Origin: Hyphomicrobiales bacterium
GTDB taxonomy: Bacteria; Pseudomonadota; Alphaproteobacteria; Rhizobiales; Devosiaceae
Assembly (NCBI GenBank): GCA_027487555.1
Contig: JAIYDI010000015.1
Span: 22,602-86,601 of the forward strand
DNA: 64,000 nucleotides
Reading direction: 5' to 3'
Within the stretch, counting starts at the first letter, position 1, and every line of letters starts with the position of its first letter. Positions 19,024 to 27,135 of the stretch are shown here, piece after piece. The translations under genes and the position numbers were made by a program. The notes under the pieces are model-generated. The model ran no database searches. It worked only from the letters and a program-made list of their open reading frames with translations, and was not told the DNA's origin.

Positions 19024-21330
19024 ATGCCGAAATCGACATCGCCGCGCAAAACGACCAGGGCACCGGCCAAAGCGGCGTTGCCCGATGCAGCGGCCTCCTA
19101 TCGCGCCCTGCCCACAACCGAATCCATCATCGAGGCGATGCGCCTGTTCCCCGATCTCGATGGCAAGCGCGACCTTGCGCGCCACTTCGGCATCAAAGGC
19201 GATCAGCGCGGACCATTCAAGGCGCTGCTGAAGCACATGGAGGGCGAGGGTCACCTCACACGCTCGCGGAAGCACATTCACCGCACGGCCACCCTGCCCT
19301 CGGTCACCGTTCTCGATATCCCAGGCGATGCCGACCCGGACAATCTTCACGCCTACCCGGCGCAATGGCGCGCCGAGGATGGTGAGAAGCCTCGCGTCAC
19401 CGTGTCGGCAGGCGGTCGTGTCGCCCCGGCACCGGGTGACCGGATACTTGCCCGTATCGACGCCGGCGAGAACGAAATCCCGGTCTATTTGGCAAAGCCC
19501 ATGAAGATCCTCGACAAGCCGCGTCGCGGCCAGATCGGGATTGTACGTCTCGACGAGGATGGCGCGCGACTGGTGCCTGTCGATCGCAAGGCAAAGGAAA
19601 TGCGCATCGAACGTGGCGATCTGGGCGACGCCAAGGACGGCGATCTGGTCGAAGTCGACGTCAAGATTACCGGGCGCCTGATGATCCCGCGCGCCCGGGT
19701 CATCAACGTCATCGGCAATCCGAAATCCGAGGGGGCAGTCTCGATGATCGCCATCCACAACCTCGATATTCCCTACATCTTCCCGTCCGCCGTCATCGCA
19801 GAGTCGGAACAAGCGGTGGAGGCGAGCCTCAAGGGACGCGAGGACTGGCGGCACATTCCGCTCATCACCATCGATCCGGCGGACGCCAAGGACCACGACG
19901 ACGCGGTCTATGCCGAGCCGGACAGCGACCCGGCAAATCCCGGCGGCCATATCGTCTATGTGGCCATCGCCGATGTCGCGGCCTATGTCCGCCCCGGCAC
20001 CGCGCTCGACCGTGAGGCTTTCGTGCGCGGAAACTCGGTGTATTTTCCTGATCGCGTCGTCCCGATGCTGCCCGAGCGCATCTCGAACGATCTCTGTTCG
20101 CTTCGCGAGGGCGAGATCCGCCCATCGCTCGCTGTGCGGATGCAGTTCGACGCGCAAGGCCGGAAGCTTGCCCACAGCTTCCACCGCGTGCTGTTCCGCT
20201 CCGCTGCAAAGCTCAGCTACCAGCAGGCGCAGGCCGCCATCGACGGCAAGCCCGACGACAAGACCGGCCCGATTCTCGAGACCATTCTCCGGCCCCTCTG
20301 GGCCGCCTATGGCGCAATGAGCAAGGCGCGTGACCACCGCGGCCCGCTCGACCTCGATCTTCCGGAGCGCAAGATCATTCTCGATTCCGAAGGCATGGTG
20401 TCCGATGTCCGCGTTCCGGAACGGCTCGATGCGCATCGCCTTATTGAGGAAATGATGATCGCGGCCAATGTCGCGGCAGCCGAAACGCTCGAAAAGCATC
20501 GCAGCCCCCTTCTCTATCGCGTGCACGACGCCCCGAGCCAGGAAAAGCTCGTCGCGCTACGCGATTTCCTCGCCTCCCTTTCCCTGCCTGCGCCGAAGCA
20601 GGACGCCGTTCGCCCCGTCGACTTCAACCGCATCCTCGACAAGGCGCGCGCCGACGGCAAGATCCAGCAGGTCTCCGAGATCGTGCTGCGCACCCAGGCG
20701 CAGGCCGAGTACTCGGCCGACAATTATGGGCATTTCGGCCTCAACCTAGACCGATATGCGCACTTCACCTCGCCGATCCGCCGCTATTCCGATCTCATCG
20801 TGCATCGCGCCCTGGTCGGTGCCCTGCGGCTGGGTGACGACGGCCTGACGGATGCCGAGATCGCCCGCCTGCCATCCATCGCGGAGCACATCTCCACCAC
20901 CGAGCGCCGCGCCATGCTGGCCGAGCGCGAAACGGTCGATCGGCTACTTGCCCACTTTCTCGCAGACCGCGTAGGAGCACAATTCGAAGGCCGCGTCGCG
21001 GGCGTCACGCGCTCGGGCCTGTTCATCCGGCTAAGGGACACCGGAGCAGACGGCTTTGTTCCAGCCAGTTCCATCGGTGACGACTATTTCCGTTTCGTTG
21101 AAGAAATGCAGGCCATGGTCGGCGACAGGTCCGGTGAAACATTCCGCATCGGCGACGATGTCCGCGTTCGACTCCTCGAAGCCGCGCCAATTGCAGGCGC
21201 CCTGCGCTTCGAACTTCTGAGCGAAGGCAGCCGCGGCGATCGGTCATCTGGTAAGTTAGGTCAACAAGTCCGACCTAGACAGTGGAATAATCCTGCCGCC
21301 TATCGGAAACTGGCGAGAAAGAAGAAGTGA
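19024..21330 (+). CDS. rnr: Ribonuclease R
   Basis: A 768-residue 3'-5' exoribonuclease that digests structured RNA and takes part in RNA quality control. An N-terminal winged-helix domain (FGIKGDQRGPFKALLKHME) is followed by cold-shock domains, the RNB catalytic domain with the aspartates in DPADAKDHDDA, the YAHFTSPIRRYSD signature, and a C-terminal S1 domain (FEGRVAGVTRSGLFIRL). The ATG at 19024 is preferred because GGGA lies 6 bp before it; an ATG four codons upstream (19012) lacks a ribosome site. It is the first gene of a + strand run with the DUF983 gene. Confidence 0.95.
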   Translation: MPKSTSPRKTTRAPAKAALPDAAASYRALPTTESIIEAMRLFPDLDGKRDLARHFGIKGDQRGPFKALLKHMEGEGHLTRSRKHIHRTATLPSVTVLDIPGDADPDNLHAYPAQWRAEDGEKPRVTVSAGGRVAPAPGDRILARIDAGENEIPVYLAKPMKILDKPRRGQIGIVRLDEDGARLVPVDRKAKEMRIERGDLGDAKDGDLVEVDVKITGRLMIPRARVINVIGNPKSEGAVSMIAIHNLDIPYIFPSAVIAESEQAVEASLKGREDWRHIPLITIDPADAKDHDDAVYAEPDSDPANPGGHIVYVAIADVAAYVRPGTALDREAFVRGNSVYFPDRVVPMLPERISNDLCSLREGEIRPSLAVRMQFDAQGRKLAHSFHRVLFRSAAKLSYQQAQAAIDGKPDDKTGPILETILRPLWAAYGAMSKARDHRGPLDLDLPERKIILDSEGMVSDVRVPERLDAHRLIEEMMIAANVAAAETLEKHRSPLLYRVHDAPSQEKLVALRDFLASLSLPAPKQDAVRPVDFNRILDKARADGKIQQVSEIVLRTQAQAEYSADNYGHFGLNLDRYAHFTSPIRRYSDLIVHRALVGALRLGDDGLTDAEIARLPSIAEHISTTERRAMLAERETVDRLLAHFLADRVGAQFEGRVAGVTRSGLFIRLRDTGADGFVPASSIGDDYFRFVEEMQAMVGDRSGETFRIGDDVRVRLLEAAPIAGALRFELLSEGSRGDRSSGKLGQQVRPRQWNNPAAYRKLARKKK

Positions 21331-21331
21331 T

Positions 21332-21745
21332 ATGGCGGTTGAGATGATTGCCCACCGTGAGACACGTCCCGTAATGCGCGCGATTGGCCGCGGAACTGCG
21401 TGCCGGTGCCCGCGCTGCGGTCAAGGTAAGCTCTATCGTCGCTATCTCAAGCTCGCCGACAAATGCAGTCATTGCGGCCTTGACCTCACCGAAGCCCGAG
21501 CGGACGACTTTCCGCCCTATATTGCAATCTTCATCGTCGGACACGTCCTCGTGGGCTACATGCTACATGCAGAAATGAGTGGCCCCGTCGATCCCATGTT
21601 CTATGTCTGGACAATGGTTCCTCTGTCCGTCGTCCTGCCGGTCATCCTGCTCCCATTCATCAAGGGCGCCGTGGTCGGCCTGCAATGGGCCATGGGGATG
21701 CACGGCTTCGCCGCTGCAGACCACAATTCTGCGGTAGATCCCTGA
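21332..21745 (+). CDS. DUF983 family membrane protein with zinc-ribbon-like N-terminus
   Basis: A 137-residue protein of the DUF983 family. Four cysteines in CPRC (about 27-30) and CSHC (about 45-48) suggest a zinc ribbon in the cytoplasmic N-terminal part. Then comes the family motif DDFPPY, followed by two hydrophobic segments (about 68-86 and 93-117). It starts 1 bp after the rnr stop, so the two genes are probably co-translated. The molecular function of the family is not known. Confidence 0.85.
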   Translation: MAVEMIAHRETRPVMRAIGRGTACRCPRCGQGKLYRRYLKLADKCSHCGLDLTEARADDFPPYIAIFIVGHVLVGYMLHAEMSGPVDPMFYVWTMVPLSVVLPVILLPFIKGAVVGLQWAMGMHGFAAADHNSAVDP

Positions 21746-21871
21746 TCGCTACACCATACCTTGACATCGCGCGCCAAATCCGTAGTTTGCGCGCAAATTT
21801 AAGCGGCCTTTCGGCCGTTTGACCATCCGCCTCGTCGCGTTGGCGCGGCATGCCGTTGCAAGGAACTGACC

Positions 21872-22039
21872 ATGGCCAAGGCCGTAACGCTCAAGATCAA
21901 GCTCGTATCGACCGCTGACACGGGCTATTACTACGTGACGAAGAAGAACTCGCGTACGCAGACCGAAAAGCTCAGCTTCAAGAAGTACGATCCGGTCGTG
22001 CGCAAGCATGTTGAGTTCAAGGAAGCCAAGATCAAGTAA
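21872..22039 (+). CDS. rpmG: 50S ribosomal protein L33
   Basis: A 55-residue ribosomal protein of the large subunit near the E site. The sequence [13 protein letters not shown], the segment [10 protein letters not shown], the segment KLSFKKYDP and the C-terminal [14 protein letters not shown] are all typical. It is the cysteine-free form of L33. AAGGA precedes the ATG, and a strong terminator follows 28 bp after the stop. Confidence 0.97.
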   Translation: MAKAVTLKIKLVSTADTGYYYVTKKNSRTQTEKLSFKKYDPVVRKHVEFKEAKIK

Positions 22040-22067
22040 GCCGGCTTTCATATCCGAGATTTTGCAG

Positions 22068-22093
22068 ACCCCGCGGCATCCGCGGGGTTTTTG
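22068..22093 (+). terminator. Terminator of rpmG
   Basis: ACCCCGCGG (22068-22076) and CCGCGGGGT (22080-22088) form a perfect stem with a CAT loop, followed by a T-run. It is a textbook Rho-independent terminator on the plus strand. Confidence 0.9.
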
Positions 22094-22141
22094 CTTCTTG
22101 GGAACCCCAAGGCGGAACTCGCGTTTTGACCTGATTACAGC

Positions 22142-22169
22142 AAAACGCCCGCACCTTTCGGTGCGGGCG
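22142..22169 (-). terminator. Terminator for the minus strand
   Basis: CGCCCGCACC (22146-22155) and GGTGCGGGCG (22160-22169) form a perfect 10-bp stem with a TTTC loop. On the minus strand it is followed by TTTTG. It lies 240 bp beyond the pleD stop, so it ends either a long pleD 3' UTR or a separate small transcript. Confidence 0.75.
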
Positions 22170-22408
22170 AAAAAGCGGCTGGTCCGCAGCGGCATTTCGA
22201 AGAGGCCACTCTTGGTCCACTGCGAACCAGCCCCCTACGGACTCAGGAGTTGCGGCGGACCTGAGAAGAACCGTAGGGTTGTCTGCCCTGCCTGACGGCC
22301 GGACGTATGCAATGAATGCAACTTATCCTAATCTGTGCGGATCACAAGGTCGCTATCACAAGATAACTAACTGGTAACCTTACCATTCGCAGCAACCGAC
22401 GCCAACGG
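22170..22408. other. Intergenic stretch between the terminator and pleD
   Basis: No convincing coding sequence is seen on either strand. The region is less GC-rich near pleD (22310-22400), where TTGTGAT is repeated on the minus strand, and it ends in the strong minus-strand terminator. A small minus-strand RNA of about 180 nt is possible, but the promoter is unclear. Confidence 0.3.
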
Positions 22409-23779
22409 TCAGGCCGCGTCGAAGACCACCCGGTTCCGCCCGCCATGCTTGGCCCGATAAAGCGCCACATCGGCGCGCTTCAGAAGTTGATCGGGTCCAT
22501 CGCCCACGATTTCATTGCGGGCCAGTCCTACCGAGACCGTGAGCTGCAGCAGGGCCTTCCCAGAAACGTCGAATCGCCGTTCAGCGATTGCACTCCGCAC
22601 ACGCTCCGCAACACCCTCGGCCTGACGCAGGTCCGTATCGGGCATAAGCACGACGAACTCCTCGCCTCCGAAACGGCAGGCGAGGTCCACGCCCCGAATG
22701 TTTCGGCGCAAGCGGTCAGCAAACTCACGAAGGACCGCATCGCCGGCGTCGTGGCCATGGGTGTCGTTCACGGACTTGAAGAAATCGAGATCGATCAGCA
22801 TCAGCGACAGGTCGCGCTGTTGCTGCTGTGCCTTTTGCAGCATCAGCGTCAGGTGCCGGTCGAAGTATCGTCGGTTGTAGAGGCCGGTCAGGTCGTCGGT
22901 AACTGCCAGCGCCAGCGTGTTATTGACGCTCTGGCGGAGCGCAGCCGCATACCGGAACCTGCGGATCTGTGTACGCACCCGCGCCAGGAGCTCGTTGCGC
23001 TCGAGCGGTCGGATGACGAAGTCATTCACGCCCAGTTCGAGCCCGCGCACGATCCGGGCCCGGTCATTTTCCTCGGCCAGCAAGAGGATTGGCAATGATC
23101 GCGTCGCCTCTGCAGTCCGCATCTGTGACGCGATACGCAGTGGATCAAAATCCCCAAGCGACATACTGACGACAGCGAGCTCGTATTCACCGGCGCTCAC
23201 GGCTAGCGCCGCCTCTGATGGTTCGGTGAGCACATCCACATGATGCTGGGGCGTCAAGTAGGTTCGCACACGCTCTGCCTGCCGGATATCGACGTCAACA
23301 ACCAGGATTCGCCCATTGGTGGCACCGATGGAGGCCATGGCGCGCATTGCGTCTTCCATGGCGATCTCCTGCCCGGTGCGCGCCCGCGACCGCAATTCGT
23401 CGGTCAACCCTTTAAGCCGCACAAGACTTTTCACACGCGACATCAGTTGTACGTCGTCAACAGGCTTGGTCAGGAAATCGTCCGCGCCGCACTCAAGTCC
23501 CCGTACCCGATCACTGGGCTGGTCGAGCGCAGTCACCATCAGAACTGGCACAAAGGCCGTACGAGGATCGGCCTTGAGTCGCCGGCAGACTTCAAATCCG
23601 TCCATGTCCGGCATCATCACGTCGAGCAGGATGAGGTCGATATCGCCCCGCTCGCAGATAGCGAGCGCAGCTGGCCCCGATGAGGCTGTCAAAACGTCGT
23701 AGTACTCAGCCGTAAGCCGCGCCTCTAGAAGGCGCACATTCGTCGGAATGTCGTCGACGATCAGCACCCGCGCCGTCAC
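22409..23779 (-). CDS. pleD: Response regulator diguanylate cyclase PleD
   Basis: A 456-residue protein with two receiver domains (about 1-120 and 150-275) and a C-terminal GGDEF domain that makes cyclic di-GMP. Receiver 1 has the acidic pair in IVDD and the phosphoacceptor Asp in LILLDVMMPDMDG. Receiver 2 lacks a clear acceptor (VVSMSLGDFD), as in Caulobacter PleD, where it serves dimerisation. The active site is GGEEF, preceded by the inhibitory RGVD motif. The start is GTG at 23779. It follows divK by 43 bp, the Caulobacter gene order, and in that organism sets the motile-to-sessile transition. Confidence 0.95.
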   Translation of the reverse strand: MTARVLIVDDIPTNVRLLEARLTAEYYDVLTASSGPAALAICERGDIDLILLDVMMPDMDGFEVCRRLKADPRTAFVPVLMVTALDQPSDRVRGLECGADDFLTKPVDDVQLMSRVKSLVRLKGLTDELRSRARTGQEIAMEDAMRAMASIGATNGRILVVDVDIRQAERVRTYLTPQHHVDVLTEPSEAALAVSAGEYELAVVSMSLGDFDPLRIASQMRTAEATRSLPILLLAEENDRARIVRGLELGVNDFVIRPLERNELLARVRTQIRRFRYAAALRQSVNNTLALAVTDDLTGLYNRRYFDRHLTLMLQKAQQQQRDLSLMLIDLDFFKSVNDTHGHDAGDAVLREFADRLRRNIRGVDLACRFGGEEFVVLMPDTDLRQAEGVAERVRSAIAERRFDVSGKALLQLTVSVGLARNEIVGDGPDQLLKRADVALYRAKHGGRNRVVFDAA

Positions 23780-23822
23780 GAACCCATGCCCCGCTAAAGG
23801 AAGATAAGCGCGACATTACGCG

Positions 23823-24197
23823 CTAGTTGGCAGGCCCAATGTAGCGCGCAATGGTTTCCAAAAAGTGAGGCACCGATATGGGTTTGGAGATATAGCCCTC
23901 GCAGCCGCCTTGCAGGATGCGCTCCTCGTCGCCCTTCATGGCGAATGCCGTGACGGCAATCACAGGAATCGACATCAATTCATCGTCTTCCTTGAGCCAC
24001 TTCGTCACGACCAAGCCGGATACCTCCGGCAACTGGATATCCATCAGTATAAGGTCGGGGTGATGGGCTCGCGCCAGGTCCATGGCCTCAAGGCCGTTGC
24101 GCGTCTGGATCACTGCGTATCCTCGCGATTCCAGCAGATCGTTGAAGAGCTTCATGTTGAGCTCGTTGTCTTCGACGATCATCACGGTCTTGGTCAT
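23823..24197 (-). CDS. divK: Single-domain cell-cycle response regulator DivK
   Basis: A 124-residue receiver domain without an output domain. Conserved residues are the acidic pair in VEDNELN, the phosphoacceptor Asp near residue 53 ([13 protein letters not shown]), the Thr/Ala in [10 protein letters not shown] and the Lys in ISKPI. In alphaproteobacteria DivK, set by PleC and DivJ kinases, controls CtrA activity and degradation through DivL, CckA and ClpXP adaptors. The ATG at 24197 matches DivK N-termini ([11 protein letters not shown]). It is upstream of pleD, probably in one operon. Confidence 0.95.
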   Translation of the reverse strand: MTKTVMIVEDNELNMKLFNDLLESRGYAVIQTRNGLEAMDLARAHHPDLILMDIQLPEVSGLVVTKWLKEDDELMSIPVIAVTAFAMKGDEERILQGGCEGYISKPISVPHFLETIARYIGPAN

Positions 24198-24301
24198 CTT
24201 ACACTCGGAAGCTGTCCGGGCGTCGCGCGGACTCGTCTTGTGCCTCACATTTGGGGTACCATCATCGCATTACCAAAGCCACAACGGCGGGGAGACATTC
24301 A

Positions 24302-24574
24302 TTGCCGCGTGCTGCCGAGTTGACTACCGCCACCTTGGGGGAGATCTGCCTGCATCACCTGGCCGAGGATTTGCAGGAACTCGCCCGCTTCATGGGCGAA
24401 ACTGGATATAGCCCGGACGCTCTTCGTCGCTCAGCGGGTTCCCAGGCTCTTGCCCGCGGGCTCATCGACTATTTCGCGACGAACGAACCGCTTCTGATGG
24501 CGCTCTGCGCCAACCGCCACCTGCGGCCGGAGGAGTTCATGCGCGTGTGGCACAAGCTCAATCCATCAGGCTGA
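24302..24574 (+). CDS. DUF3572 family protein
   Basis: A 90-residue helical protein matching the DUF3572 pattern: an alternating Leu/Ala helix (LGEICLHHLAEDLQELARFM), the segment GYSPDALRR, and a C-terminal helix after NEPLLMALCA. A TTG start at 24302 is proposed because GGGGAGA lies 7 bp before it and no ATG fits; an ATG at 24251 would extend into the divK promoter region. It lies 4 bp before dinB and is divergent from divK. The function of the family is unknown. Confidence 0.7.
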   Translation: MPRAAELTTATLGEICLHHLAEDLQELARFMGETGYSPDALRRSAGSQALARGLIDYFATNEPLLMALCANRHLRPEEFMRVWHKLNPSG

Positions 24575-24578
24575 CGCG

Positions 24579-25910
24579 ATGGTTGTGCTATGCCGGGATT
24601 GCGGCGCCGAGTACCAAGACGACGCAACAGTCCGCTGCAGGCATTGCGGGTCGCCGCGGGTGGTGCGGCATGCCGAACTGTCAACACTCGCCATAGCGCA
24701 TGTCGATTGCGATGCCTTCTACGCATCGATCGAAAAGCGAGACAATCCGAGCCTGATCGACGCGCCACTGATTATAGGGGGCGGCGCGCGCGGCGTGGTA
24801 TCGACAGCCTGCTACATCGCTCGGCAATTCGGCGTGCGCTCGGCCATGCCGATGTTCAAGGCCCGCGAGCTCTGCCCTGACGCAGTCATCATCAAGCCCG
24901 ACTTGAACAAATATGTAGCGGCCAGCCGGCAGATCCGGTCGCTCATGGATCAGTTGACGCCCATGGTCGAGCCACTCTCGATCGACGAGGCGTTCCTCGA
25001 CCTCTCTGGCACCACGGCGTTACACCGCGCGTCCCCCGCGGCCAGCCTCGCGAGGCTGGCGCGGCGGGTCGAACAGGATGTAGGGGTCACGATATCGGTC
25101 GGGCTCAGCCACAACAAGTTCCTCGCCAAGATGGCCTCCGATCTGGACAAGCCTCGCGGCTTTGCCATGATCGGTCGCGCCGAAACGATCGATTTCCTCG
25201 CAACGCAGCCCGTCGAGCAAATCTTCGGGGTCGGCAAAGTGTTTGCCGATACGCTGCATCGTGACGGCTTCGTCACAATAGGCGACCTCCAGCGGGCAGG
25301 CGATGAAGCATTGATGCGCCGCTATGGGGAGACGGGAATGCGGCTAGCGCGCCTCTCTCGCGGAGAGGACGCGAGGCCGGTCTCTCCGGACGGCGAAATG
25401 AAGACCGTCTCGTCGGAGACAACCTTCAACAGCGACCTGCGCTCCTTCAATGAGTTGTCGACGGAGCTCCTGGCCTTGTCCGAGCGCCTCGCCGAACGCC
25501 TCAAGGCAAAGGCCGTTGTCGGGGATACGGTTACCCTCAAGCTGAAGTCTTCGGGTTTCCGCTTGCGCACGCGAGCCCGCCACCTGATGATGCCAACGCA
25601 GTTGGCAAATGTCATATACGAGCATGGCGCGAGTCTTCTTGCGCGGGAGATCGACGGAACCGCGTTTCGGCTGATCGGCATAGGACTGTCCGGCCTCACG
25701 ACAGCTGACGGATCGGACCCGGTCGATCTGGTCGAACCGGAGGTTGCGCGCCGGGCCGCCGCAGAGCGCGCGATCGACAAGGTTCGCGCGCGGTTCGGCA
25801 ATACCGCCGTCATCCGCGGCAAGCTATATGAGCGCACCAAGGCGCGGGCCGCCGCCCAAGAGGCCAAGAAAACCGACAAGGATAGTAACGATGACCACTC
25901 CCCTCGATAA
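24579..25910 (+). CDS. dinB: DNA polymerase IV with N-terminal zinc-ribbon-like extension
   Basis: A 443-residue Y-family translesion polymerase. Residues 5-26 carry two CxxC pairs (CRDC and CRHC), a zinc-ribbon-like extension before the polymerase core. The core starts near residue 40 with the catalytic HVDCDAFYASIE, and later has SIDEAFLDLSG and SVGLSHNKFLAKMASD. The little-finger domain occupies about 280-390. The polymerase copies past damaged bases with low fidelity. It ends overlapping the RidA-family gene by 20 bp. No LexA box was recognised upstream. Confidence 0.92.
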   Translation: MVVLCRDCGAEYQDDATVRCRHCGSPRVVRHAELSTLAIAHVDCDAFYASIEKRDNPSLIDAPLIIGGGARGVVSTACYIARQFGVRSAMPMFKARELCPDAVIIKPDLNKYVAASRQIRSLMDQLTPMVEPLSIDEAFLDLSGTTALHRASPAASLARLARRVEQDVGVTISVGLSHNKFLAKMASDLDKPRGFAMIGRAETIDFLATQPVEQIFGVGKVFADTLHRDGFVTIGDLQRAGDEALMRRYGETGMRLARLSRGEDARPVSPDGEMKTVSSETTFNSDLRSFNELSTELLALSERLAERLKAKAVVGDTVTLKLKSSGFRLRTRARHLMMPTQLANVIYEHGASLLAREIDGTAFRLIGIGLSGLTTADGSDPVDLVEPEVARRAAAERAIDKVRARFGNTAVIRGKLYERTKARAAAQEAKKTDKDSNDDHSPR

Positions 25911-26355
25911 GCTTCGCGAGTATGGCTACGAACTGCCGATGCCGAAAGCGCCAGTGGCAACTTATGTTCCGGTGACGCGCGTCGGAAACATCGTGTATGT
26001 CTCTGGACAGATTTCCATGGGTGAAAACGGCGTTGTCACCGGTCTGCTTGGTGAAAACATGAACGTCGTTCAGGGCGGCAATGCCGCCGAACTGGCAGCC
26101 ATAAACATGCTCAGTCAGGTCGTCCACACGGCCGGCGTTGACCTGGAAAAACTCAAGAAGGTTGTGAAGCTCACCGTGTTCGTGGCCTCAGCGCCCGACT
26201 TTACCGAACAGCATCTGGTCGCAAACGGTGTGTCCAACCTTCTGGTGGGTGTGCTTGGAGACAAGGGCAAGCATGCCCGCTCCGCCGTCGGCGTTGCTGC
26301 ATTGCCTTTCGGAGCAGCCGTCGAAGTTGAAGGTATCTTCGAAGTCGAAGAGTGA
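25891..26355 (+). CDS. RidA/YjgF family protein
   Basis: A 154-residue member of the Rid superfamily, whose RidA branch hydrolyses reactive enamine/imine intermediates from PLP enzymes. Family segments include YVSGQI near residue 45 and the C-terminal KGKHARSAVGVAALPFGAAVEVEG, with the Arg that binds the substrate carboxylate. It is longer than E. coli RidA (128), typical of the alphaproteobacterial group sharing LREYGYELP at the start. AAGGA precedes the ATG at 25891, which lies inside the dinB end. Co-transcription with dinB and the phosphodiesterase is likely. Confidence 0.88.
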   Translation: MTTPLDKLREYGYELPMPKAPVATYVPVTRVGNIVYVSGQISMGENGVVTGLLGENMNVVQGGNAAELAAINMLSQVVHTAGVDLEKLKKVVKLTVFVASAPDFTEQHLVANGVSNLLVGVLGDKGKHARSAVGVAALPFGAAVEVEGIFEVEE

Positions 26356-26373
26356 TGTCGAAAGTCGCCTAGC

Positions 26374-27135
26374 ATGTGTGCCAAAGCCTATTTCGACCGT
26401 CCGATCGCTCACCGCGGGCTGCATGACCACGCACGGGGGATTATTGAAAACAGCGCCAGCGCGTTTGAGGCGGCATGCAAGGCAGGCTATGCCATCGAAT
26501 GCGACGTACAGCTGAGCCGCGATGGCATTCCGATGATCTTTCACGACGATGATCTCGATCGTCTCACCGCCGCCAAAGGGCCGGTTGGAGCCCTCACGAT
26601 GGCAGAATTGGCTGCATTGCGCCTAACCGGCAGTTCTTCGAACGATTGCCCGCAGAGCTTTCGGGAGTTTATCGACCAGGTGAATGGTCGGGTTCTCCTG
26701 CAGATCGAGTTGAAGCAGCAGGCCAACCAGGCGGCAACGGATGTCCTGGCGCAAACCGTGCTCGATGCCCTCAGAACCTATCGCGGGCCGGTCACAATCG
26801 AATCATTCGACCCGCGGCTGCTGGTTGCACTGCGCCGCCGTAAGGCGGCGATGCCGCTGGGGATCGTCACTTACGGATACAATGTGCCCGAGTGGGACAC
26901 GCAGTTGACTGTCGCGCAGCGCTTGGTGCTGCGTCATCTGCTTCATTGGCCGCTGACGCGTTTCGATTTCGTCTCCTGCCGCTCCAACGACCTCGATCTT
27001 CCAGCGGTGCGGCTCTTCCGCTCCGCGGGTGTTCCGGTCACGACTTGGACCATTTCAAGCGCCACGCAGGCGATGGCCACCGTCGGCAAAGCTGACCAGA
27101 TCGTCTTCGAGGGATTCGAGCCCGCAATTGTCTGA
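26374..27135 (+). CDS. Glycerophosphodiester phosphodiesterase family protein
   Basis: A 253-residue GDPD-family TIM-barrel enzyme, which cleaves glycerophosphodiesters to glycerol 3-phosphate and an alcohol using a metal. Signature residues are HRGL (13-16), EN in IIENSASAF, the metal-binding IECDV, and the catalytic FHDDDLDR. A later conserved segment is VTIESFDP. No signal peptide, so it is cytoplasmic. The C-terminal codons overlap the proposed TTG start of the next gene. Confidence 0.88.
   Translation: MCAKAYFDRPIAHRGLHDHARGIIENSASAFEAACKAGYAIECDVQLSRDGIPMIFHDDDLDRLTAAKGPVGALTMAELAALRLTGSSSNDCPQSFREFIDQVNGRVLLQIELKQQANQAATDVLAQTVLDALRTYRGPVTIESFDPRLLVALRRRKAAMPLGIVTYGYNVPEWDTQLTVAQRLVLRHLLHWPLTRFDFVSCRSNDLDLPAVRLFRSAGVPVTTWTISSATQAMATVGKADQIVFEGFEPAIV

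Noticed and set aside
18991..20526. A 511-codon frame opposite rnr
   Set aside because: Antisense shadow of ribonuclease R, composed mainly of Arg, His and Asp from reversed codons.
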